Part shown: positions 58,034 to 64,000 of the stretch, in pieces
Layout: each line of letters opens with the position of its first letter
Position numbering within the stretch: position 1 is the first letter of the stretch
Origin: Syntrophomonas sp. UBA1368
Lineage (GTDB): Bacteria; Bacillota; Syntrophomonadia; Syntrophomonadales; Syntrophomonadaceae
Direction of reading: 5' to 3'
DNA: 64,000 nt
Assembly (NCBI GenBank): GCA_002305965.1
Contig: DBRM01000080.1
Location: 6,238 to 70,237 of the forward strand
Program-made: the position numbers and the translations under genes
The notes under the pieces: generated by a model
What the model was told of the DNA's origin: nothing
The model's input: the letters and a program-made list of their open reading frames with translations, nothing else
Databases searched by the model: none

Positions 58034-59830
58034 TTAATCCTTAATATTCAATACGGACATGAAAGCTTCTTTTGGCACTTCGATACGGCCGATTTGTTTC
58101 ATGCGTTTCTTGCCTTCTTTTTGCTTCTCCAGCAGTTTTTTCTTGCGGGTAATGTCCCCGCCATAACATTTGGCCAATACATCCTTCCGCATTGCTTTAA
58201 TGCTTTCCCGGGCAATAATTCGGGAACCTATCCCCGCTTGTATCACCACTTCATACATTTGCCGCGGTATGATCTTTCTCAGTCTTTCAACGATGGCCCG
58301 CGCCCGGTAAGGGGCTTTTTCCTTGTGCACGATAAAGCTGAGGGCATCTACAATCTCCCCATTCAACATGATATCCATTTTCACCAGGTCGGAAACTTCA
58401 AACCCGCTGATTTCATAATCAAGGGAGGCATACCCTTTGGTCCTTGACTTTAACCCATCAAAAAAATCGTATAATATTTCTGATAAAGGCAATTTATAAT
58501 TCACCATTACCCGATGGGTAGTCAGGTATTCCAGATTCATAAACTGGCCTCGTTTTTCCTGGCAAAGCTCCATAACGCTGCCAACATAATCGTTGGGTAC
58601 CATAATAACTGCTTTAACATACGGCTCCATCACCCTGTCTATTCTCTGGGGGGAAGGCCAGTGATTCGGGTTTTGCACCAATACCTCGCTGCCATCCGTC
58701 AAAGCTATTTTATAAACAACACTGGGGGCAGTAGCCAGCAGACTCAGGTTATACTCCCTTTCCAGCCGTTCTTTAACAATCTCCAAGTGCAATAGCCCCA
58801 GAAATCCGCAGCGAAAGCCAAAACCCAACGCATCTGAAGTTTCCGGCTCATATAATAGGGAAGCATCATTCAACTTTAATTTTTCCAAGGCTTCCCGCAA
58901 TCTTTCAAAATCGTTATTCTCCAGTGGGTAAAGGCCGCAAAACACCACCGGTTTTACTTCCTGATAACCTGTTAAAGGCGTAACTGCCGGAGCAGCAGCC
59001 GACGTTACCGTATCGCCGACTTTGGTATCTGCCACGTTCTTGATTCCTGCTGCCAGGTATCCCACTTCACCAGCCTTTAAACTTTGAACTTCGGTCATAT
59101 AAGGGTTAAATACACCTATTTCTATCACTTCGTATTCTTTGCCGGAAGACATCATTCTTATAATTTCCCCTTTGGAAACTTGACCGGACATAACCCTTAT
59201 ATAACAAATCGCACCTTTGTAGGGATCAAAATAGGAATCAAAAATCAAAGCCTGCAAAGAACCATTTTCATCCCCCTGAGGGGCGGGTACATGCTGGACG
59301 ATTGACTCCAGCACTTCTTCAATACCGATTCCCATTTTGGCAGATATGAGGACAATGTCATTGCGGTCGATACCTAGAACATTTTCCATTTCTTCTTTTA
59401 CCGTTTCCGGTTCCGCTCCGGGCAGATCAATTTTATTGACCACCCCGATGATTTCCAGATTGAGATCCATAGCCATATATACATTGGCCAGGGTTTGCGC
59501 TTCAATCCCCTGGGTGGCATCAACCACTAAAAGCGCCCCTTCGCAAGAGGCTAGACTTCTGGATACTTCATAGGAAAAATCCACATGGCCCGGTGTATCA
59601 ATTAAATTGATGATATACTCATGCCCGTCCCTGGCCTTATAGTTCAACCTTACCGGCTGGAGCTTGATCGTGATGCCTTTTTCCCGCTCAAGGTCCATCT
59701 TGTCCAAAAATTGTTCTTTCATTTCCCGATCAGTTAACGCTCCTGTAAACTGCAGCAAGCGGTCAGCAAGAGTAGACTTTCCATGGTCGATATGCGCGAT
59801 GATGCTAAAATTTCTAATTCTGCTCTGCAC
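58034..59830 (-). CDS. lepA: Elongation factor 4 (LepA)
   Basis: LepA (598 residues) is a ribosome-bound GTPase related to EF-G. It has G1 [17 protein letters not shown]3 [17 protein letters not shown]4 VNKIDLPGA and the unique C-terminal domain ([40 protein letters not shown]). GTG start after GGAGGGTTTTAC. It precedes hemW by 16 bases. Confidence 0.97.
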   Translation of the reverse strand: MQSRIRNFSIIAHIDHGKSTLADRLLQFTGALTDREMKEQFLDKMDLEREKGITIKLQPVRLNYKARDGHEYIINLIDTPGHVDFSYEVSRSLASCEGALLVVDATQGIEAQTLANVYMAMDLNLEIIGVVNKIDLPGAEPETVKEEMENVLGIDRNDIVLISAKMGIGIEEVLESIVQHVPAPQGDENGSLQALIFDSYFDPYKGAICYIRVMSGQVSKGEIIRMMSSGKEYEVIEIGVFNPYMTEVQSLKAGEVGYLAAGIKNVADTKVGDTVTSAAAPAVTPLTGYQEVKPVVFCGLYPLENNDFERLREALEKLKLNDASLLYEPETSDALGFGFRCGFLGLLHLEIVKERLEREYNLSLLATAPSVVYKIALTDGSEVLVQNPNHWPSPQRIDRVMEPYVKAVIMVPNDYVGSVMELCQEKRGQFMNLEYLTTHRVMVNYKLPLSEILYDFFDGLKSRTKGYASLDYEISGFEVSDLVKMDIMLNGEIVDALSFIVHKEKAPYRARAIVERLRKIIPRQMYEVVIQAGIGSRIIARESIKAMRKDVLAKCYGGDITRKKKLLEKQKEGKKRMKQIGRIEVPKEAFMSVLNIKD

Positions 59831-60052
59831 GTAAAACCCTCCGGTTAGTTTAAAAAACTTTGCAATAAATTATAACCGATTCAAAAGGGATTATAAAATT
59901 ATTCTCGGCATTTATCACGGCTGATACCATAATGATCATTTTCTGCTTAAAAGTTAAACGAATCATACCTTTCTCATGTTTACTTAGAATTAGCGATACT
60001 CCTCATATTCTGCTATGATAATAAAGAAAGAAAAGAACAGGAGGTTGTCTCA

Positions 60053-60301
60053 TTGCAGGTAATACTGTATCTAATCCCATTTCTGCTGCTGGTTTACTAT
60101 TTATGGAGCAACTGGTCTTCACTTAGATCAAAGCCACTTATACCGGGAATCTTCATTGTCGGCATTTTGCTCTGGCTCAGCGGCATGGGATTATTCTCAT
60201 CAGATCCCAAGGTTTCATCTCTGGTAAGACTTGGCGGAATTGTTCTGATTCTGCTGGGCATGATTATTGATTCCTATTTTTATAAGAACAAGCCTTCCTG
60301 A
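60053..60301 (+). CDS. Small membrane protein, unknown function
   Basis: An 82-residue protein with three hydrophobic helices (VILYLIPFLLLVYYLW, IPGIFIVGILLWLSGMGLF, GGIVLILLGMIIDSYFY). The TTG start lies eight bases after AGGAGG; TATGAT at 60014-60019 could be its -10 box with a weak -35. It lies alone between the lepA and spoIIP units, on the opposite strand. I do not recognise the family. Confidence 0.7.
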   Translation: MQVILYLIPFLLLVYYLWSNWSSLRSKPLIPGIFIVGILLWLSGMGLFSSDPKVSSLVRLGGIVLILLGMIIDSYFYKNKPS

Positions 60302-60322
60302 TAAACTTTAAGCAAAAAATAA

Positions 60323-60337
60323 AGGGGCCTTTCCCCT
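60323..60337 (-). terminator. Terminator of the spoIIP unit
   Basis: AGGGG/CCCCT hairpin followed on the minus strand by TTATTTTTTG. Confidence 0.6.
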
Positions 60338-60370
60338 GTTAATCACCATTCATTTCTATACTAATCCTTC

Positions 60371-60673
60371 CTACTGCAGAAAAACGGCATGGAATATTTT
60401 CACGTACCTGCTGGAATACCGCATGATGCTTTCCATCAGCTGACGACTGCTTCTTTCAAATGTATGCCCAATCTCAGATAACTCGTCCCGCTCATATACA
60501 TATGATTGCCCCATTATATAAAAACATATATTATCTTGCTTATAATCAGCGCCAATGATGGCTTGGCGATTCGCACCTGTTAATTGGTTGATAGCCTCAT
60601 TGCTTATATTCAAAGCGGCAGCAACCAATATAAACAATATAAAAAAAGCCAGATAGCGCTTTATTCTGATCAT
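60371..60673 (-). CDS. Small membrane-anchored protein downstream of spoIIP
   Basis: A 100-residue protein with one N-terminal helix (YLAFFILFILVAAALNI) and a polar tail (GADYKQDNICFYIMGQSYVY). The ATG overlaps the spoIIP stop (ATGA) and follows AAGGAGGAAAATTC, so the two are translationally coupled. I do not recognise it; a sporulation link is suggested only by position. Confidence 0.7.
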   Translation of the reverse strand: MIRIKRYLAFFILFILVAAALNISNEAINQLTGANRQAIIGADYKQDNICFYIMGQSYVYERDELSEIGHTFERSSRQLMESIMRYSSRYVKIFHAVFLQ

Positions 60674-61710
60674 GAATTTTCCTCCTTAAGCATTTCCAAG
60701 AGTATATCTGCTAACAGTTCTGCTGAATAATTGGCCTCTGCCATTGAATTATAATCACTTCCAAATTCCAAAAGCAAGCTTTGGGTATGGAATTCCTGAT
60801 TATAAGTTCCTGCTTTTGTTCTGATCCCCTTTATCAACCCTGGATATTTTTTCTCTCCGGCAGCAGCAATTTGTTCAGCAAAGGCTAAATTCTTTTTCCA
60901 ATTCGGGTGTTCCTTCCTTTCATCAGTGCCAACGATAATAAGGATCGGCGCTGCATTTTTGCCCTGGATTTTGACTCTCTCAGCTTCAGTCAGCCCTGGT
61001 ATACTGTCACGATGTATATCAAACAGCCATAGATTTAGATTATTTGATTCTACTACTTTTTTAACGGTAGCCCGTGAATTCGTATAACTTAAATTGTAAT
61101 CCGGATAATCATGGATGGTTTTGATGAACTCGGCTTTTATTCCTTTTTGATTCAAACTGCTGGAGATCTGTGCTGCCGCTTTATTTACCAGTCCATATCT
61201 TCCACCATTAAGCGTCGCTTTTCCGCTGTCTGGAATATAACTTTCACTGCTATGGGTGCAATATAAAATCACCTTATATTTTCTTAATTTTTCATAATCA
61301 ACGGCCTGGGTGTTGACTTTTGTCTCCGTCAAATCGATGGCAGGTAATTCTACCTTGGCATCCTGACCGCTGCTGGCGTCAGTTCTGATATATTCCGCTT
61401 CCGAATACGCTAATGCCTGTATATTAGCTGTTAAAAACTGCTGGGGTATCTGCCTGTATATATAATTCCTGGTATTCATATTATTGCTGCTGCCGGCCAG
61501 AAAAAAACTGGTTTTTTTGAACAACTCCCGACATATCTTTTCATCCATGGCAATACTATTTAAGGGCCTGACAATATTTTCTGCCTGTTTAATTGGATTA
61601 TGGGTCAAATAATAGCTATTGATATCAATGCTGACACCGGCAATCAAACAAAAAATAAAAATCTGCATAAATATGAAACTTTTAATAAAAACAGCCAGAT
61701 TATGAGTCAT
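60670..61710 (-). CDS. spoIIP: Stage II sporulation protein P
   Basis: SpoIIP is the amidase/endopeptidase of the SpoIIDMP complex that thins septal peptidoglycan during engulfment. The 346 residues have an N-terminal membrane anchor (FIFMQIFIFCLIAGV) and the SpoIIP domain with VILYCTHSSESY, LWLFDIHRDSIPG and QSLLLEFGSDYNSMAEA. The gpr protease gene that is often next to it is absent here. Confidence 0.94.
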   Translation of the reverse strand: MTHNLAVFIKSFIFMQIFIFCLIAGVSIDINSYYLTHNPIKQAENIVRPLNSIAMDEKICRELFKKTSFFLAGSSNNMNTRNYIYRQIPQQFLTANIQALAYSEAEYIRTDASSGQDAKVELPAIDLTETKVNTQAVDYEKLRKYKVILYCTHSSESYIPDSGKATLNGGRYGLVNKAAAQISSSLNQKGIKAEFIKTIHDYPDYNLSYTNSRATVKKVVESNNLNLWLFDIHRDSIPGLTEAERVKIQGKNAAPILIIVGTDERKEHPNWKKNLAFAEQIAAAGEKKYPGLIKGIRTKAGTYNQEFHTQSLLLEFGSDYNSMAEANYSAELLADILLEMLKEENS

Positions 61711-61808
61711 CCTGTCCCACCCTTTCCGTGATTGACCTGATTAATATTTATGGCTTTACACCTGAGAGTAGAACACCATCACCTGGCAGGAAAAAACATC
61801 CCTTTTTA

Positions 61809-61837
61809 TTGCAATTTATTTTTGGGAGTGCTATAGT
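61809..61837 (+). promoter_or_regulatory. rpsT: rpsT promoter
   Basis: TTGCAA (61809-61814), 17 bases, TATAGT (61832-61837), about 35 bases before the rpsT start. Confidence 0.75.
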
Positions 61838-61871
61838 ATTTCTGTTGACGAAAATTCGAGGAGGTGAAAGT

Positions 61872-62144
61872 GTGGCAAAAAGCAAAACGCCGGCTAAAAG
61901 AGCTAGAATTGCAGAAGCAAATCGTCTGAGAAATAAATCATATAAATCCAAATTAAAATCATCTATTAAGAAATTCGAAGATTCTCTTAATCAAACTGAA
62001 GTTGATGTTGAAGCAGCCAGGGAAAATTTGTTACAGGCAACCTCCCTGATCGATAAGAGTATCAATAAAGGGATTCTTCATAAAAATACGGCAGCACGAA
62101 AGAAATCAGCTTTAAGCAAAAAGTTCAATAGTATAGCGGAATAA
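61872..62144 (+). CDS. rpsT: 30S ribosomal protein S20
   Basis: The 90-residue basic helical S20 starts (M)AKSKTPAKRARIAEANR and ends AARKKSALSKKFNSIAE. GTG 61872 follows GAGGAGGTGAAA; the longer upstream frame covers the promoter and is not used. It is convergent with holA, as in other Firmicutes. Confidence 0.96.
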   Translation: MAKSKTPAKRARIAEANRLRNKSYKSKLKSSIKKFEDSLNQTEVDVEAARENLLQATSLIDKSINKGILHKNTAARKKSALSKKFNSIAE

Positions 62145-62150
62145 AACAAA

Positions 62151-62175
62151 ACCTGTCTTGCGGCAGGTTTTTTCT
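62151..62175. terminator. rpsT terminator (also serves holA)
   Basis: AACCTGTC-TTGC-GGCAGGTT followed by TTTTTC on the plus strand; on the minus strand it is followed by TTGTTTTATT, so it can end holA as well. Confidence 0.85.
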
Positions 62176-62191
62176 TTATTATCATAAACGA

Positions 62192-63172
62192 CTACGATTC
62201 GCGCAGACATATCTCATAAATTAACGTTTCAATTACCAGCAGATTATCCTTTCCGGTCCTTTTAATGTCAATATCGGCCTGTAGACAGGCAGCAAATACT
62301 CTTCTTAATTCTTCATCCGTAAAATTGTTGATATATTTCTCCATATTGCGTATTTGAAATCCCTGTAGTTTTGTATGATCAGCAATTTCCTTGCTGGTAT
62401 ATCCCTTTTCTTTGAAATACTTTACTTTGCCAAAATTGATAAATTGCCTGATGATCATAAATAAAGCCACGATCAAAGGCTGTTGCTGATCCACATACTT
62501 GTGCAAATTGGCAATGGCAGTCCTGGCATTTCGCTTCAACAATTCATCAGTAATTTTAAAAATGGTTGTATTTTCAACTTTGATCAAGTCTTCATCAAAA
62601 TCTTCCTGCGTAATTTTCCGTCCTTCAGCAAGCAGGCAGGTTTTTTCAATCAGGTTCTTCAAATAATACATATCCTGCCCGCTGGATGATAAAAGAGAGA
62701 ATACTTTATCATCCGTCTTTATACCTCTGATAGAAAACTGATCCTTCACCCATTTTTTTAACTGCAGCGGTTCCAGGCTTTTACATTCCATCACCTGCAG
62801 AGATTTGCCAAATGCTTTGATGACAGAATTGGCCGGAGCATATTCTTCCGCTGTCATGATAATAAATTGTTCCGTTGATGCAGTCTTAAGATAATTGCTC
62901 CATACCCTGGCGATTTCTTCTATTTTATTGTTTTTACGTTTGCTCTTGGTCAGCCAGAAGGGACGCTTGAAAATGATGATCCTGGCCAGTGAAAACAGCG
63001 GAGTAAATTCCAGCGTCTCTGCCAGCTGCGGTGCACTGATCTCATCGGCATCCAGAAAAACCCTTTCCACTTCTTCCCCGCGGTCCAGATTGATTTGATT
63101 AATAATATCTGCTGTTTTTTCTTCAACCAAATACGGATCTTGTCCCCAGATCAAAAAAGTATTACCGCTCAT
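62192..63172 (-). CDS. holA: DNA polymerase III delta subunit
   Basis: HolA, 326 residues, opens the sliding clamp in the clamp-loader complex. The N-terminus TFLIWGQDPYLVEEKT and the segments FTPLFSLARIIIFKRPFW and SLEPLQLKKWVKDQ follow the family. ATG 63172 lies after GAGGAAACAAA; the 43-codon upstream extension is rejected because it crosses the divergent promoter region. Confidence 0.92.
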   Translation of the reverse strand: MSGNTFLIWGQDPYLVEEKTADIINQINLDRGEEVERVFLDADEISAPQLAETLEFTPLFSLARIIIFKRPFWLTKSKRKNNKIEEIARVWSNYLKTASTEQFIIMTAEEYAPANSVIKAFGKSLQVMECKSLEPLQLKKWVKDQFSIRGIKTDDKVFSLLSSSGQDMYYLKNLIEKTCLLAEGRKITQEDFDEDLIKVENTTIFKITDELLKRNARTAIANLHKYVDQQQPLIVALFMIIRQFINFGKVKYFKEKGYTSKEIADHTKLQGFQIRNMEKYINNFTDEELRRVFAACLQADIDIKRTGKDNLLVIETLIYEICLRES

Positions 63173-63258
63173 TTTGTTTCCTCGTAAGTTTTTATTTATT
63201 ATAGCAACAATAAACCTTTGATACATGTAATTTTCAGGAATCCCTTTAAACGGTGTGT

Positions 63259-63264
63259 TATAAT
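63259..63264 (+). promoter_or_regulatory. Extended -10 promoter of the FAD dehydrogenase gene
   Basis: TGT-TATAAT with the TGN extension; no clear -35. Confidence 0.5.
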
Positions 63265-63305
63265 CATAGCGGATAGCAGAATCACAAGTTATGGGGGGCA
63301 TTACT

Positions 63306-64000
63306 TTGACAACAAACTATGATGTTATCATTGTCGGCGCCGGACCGGCCGGAATTTTTTCCGCTTTGGAACTGACCAGGGCAGGCATCAGCAATATCCT
63401 TATACTTGAAAAAGGCAAACCGGTTGATAAAAGATTCTGTCCTATTGGCAGCAGCACACCCAGTTGTATTGAGTGCAAACCTTGTTCGATCATGAGCGGT
63501 TGGGGAGGAGCCGGTGCCTTTTCTGACGGTAAATTGACTTTGACGACAGAATTTGGAGGCTGGCTGCAAAATTATACCGGACGTGAAAAGCTGGAACAGT
63601 TGATCGCATATGCCGATAAAATTTATGTTGATCATGGAGCTCCTGATCGGGTATTTGGCCGCGAAAATGAGATCGTAAAGGATCTGGAATTAAAAGCTTC
63701 CCGTGCAGGCCTTCGCCTGGTCCCCGCAGTGATACGCCATATGGGAACAGAGAACACCATAAAGGTATTAAGCAACATGTATAAGGCACTGCAGGAAAAG
63801 ATAACCATAAAAACCGGTGAAAGCGTTACTGAAGTCCTGGTCAAAAACAAACAGGTAAAAGGGGTAAAGACAGACAAAGGGGTTTATAAATCTCCGGCCG
63901 TTATTTTAGCCCCAGGCCGGGATGGTGCAGAATGGTTTTCGGAGCAAGCTTTGAAGCTGAATATCCCCCTGAAAAATAATCAGGTTGATTTGGGAGTAAG
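63306..64000 (+). CDS. FAD-dependent dehydrogenase, COG2509 type (partial, runs off the window)
   Basis: Only the first 231 codons are visible. The N-terminus is an FAD dinucleotide fold (YDVIIVGAGPAGIFSALEL, ILILEKGKPVDKR) followed by a cysteine-rich stretch (CPIGSSTPSCIECKPCS, with MSGWGGAGAFSDGKLTL after it) that is typical of the uncharacterised COG2509 dehydrogenases found in Clostridia. TTG 63306 lies about seven bases after GGGGGG; an in-frame ATG at 63291 is possible but poorly placed. Substrate unknown. Confidence 0.85.
   Translation, partial: MTTNYDVIIVGAGPAGIFSALELTRAGISNILILEKGKPVDKRFCPIGSSTPSCIECKPCSIMSGWGGAGAFSDGKLTLTTEFGGWLQNYTGREKLEQLIAYADKIYVDHGAPDRVFGRENEIVKDLELKASRAGLRLVPAVIRHMGTENTIKVLSNMYKALQEKITIKTGESVTEVLVKNKQVKGVKTDKGVYKSPAVILAPGRDGAEWFSEQALKLNIPLKNNQVDLGV

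Noticed and set aside
61728..61871. 48-codon N-terminal extension of rpsT
   Set aside because: It covers the rpsT promoter, and S20 starts exactly at the GTG with a strong ribosome site.
63173..63301. 43-codon N-terminal extension of holA
   Set aside because: No match to the HolA family, crosses the divergent promoter, and the internal ATG has a good ribosome site.

Overview
The window reads as a chromosomal segment of a spore-forming, anaerobic member of the Clostridia (Firmicutes). The evidence is the gene order rpsT/holA-spoIIP-lepA-hemW-hrcA-grpE-dnaK-dnaJ-prmA-rsmE-mtaB-rpsU-yqfC-yqfD-phoH-pgpH-ybeY-dgkA-cdd-era-recO-glyQ-glyS-(CBS regulator)-(PPDK regulator)-dnaG-rpoD, which is the order around yqeN-sigA in Bacillus subtilis. 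Sporulation genes (spoIIP, yqfC, yqfD), a glycyl T-box, a CIRCE element, LL-diaminopimelate aminotransferase (DapL) and a group III chaperonin agree with this. A syntrophic or fermentative relative of the Syntrophomonas/Carboxydothermus type is a guess, not a proof. Almost every gene is on the minus strand, so transcription runs from high to low coordinates.

Layout, left to right. (1) 1-14133: a nitrogen block transcribed glnA -> gltB -> gltD -> nadE -> carA -> carB. It makes glutamine and glutamate and then spends glutamine in NAD and carbamoyl-phosphate synthesis. The carB reading frame runs without a stop into a diaminopimelate-epimerase-like domain that lacks the first catalytic cysteine. 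(2) 14492-17117: dapL and a normal dapF for lysine/peptidoglycan precursors, then a NasT-like receiver-ANTAR protein, an RNA-binding antiterminator type. The leaders of glnA, gltB and the ANTAR gene share a GTATAC-centred motif and contain hairpins and terminator-like structures, which suggests one attenuation regulon. (3) 17438-21713: purA, a long-chain acyl-CoA synthetase and an unknown exported protein. (4) 21768-22214: four tRNA genes (Val, Glu, Met, Asn) in two transcription units with near-consensus promoters. (5) 22293-43283: the conserved core of replication, transcription, ribosome maturation and cell-envelope genes, with dgt, ppdK, deoC and an unknown gene placed inside it. (6) 43443-46625: an inserted CoA-transferase with a sigma-54 promoter, its likely PAS/AAA+/Fis activator, and a tiny membrane protein. 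(7) 46709-59830: rpsU, a HIT protein, and the heat-shock operon hrcA-chaperonin-grpE-dnaK-dnaJ-prmA-rsmE-mtaB under one CIRCE-controlled promoter, preceded by hemW and lepA. (8) 60053-64000: spoIIP, small membrane proteins, rpsT, holA and the start of a COG2509-type FAD dehydrogenase.

The most notable items are the CarB-DapF fusion with altered active-site residues, the shared leader motif and attenuator-like RNAs around an ANTAR regulator, the archaeal-like chaperonin placed in the dnaK operon, and the sigma-54/CoA-transferase cassette. No insertion sequence, prophage, CRISPR array or rRNA was seen. Many starts were moved from the longest open frame to internal ATG, GTG or TTG codons because a Shine-Dalgarno sequence sits at the right distance; TTG and GTG starts are common here.
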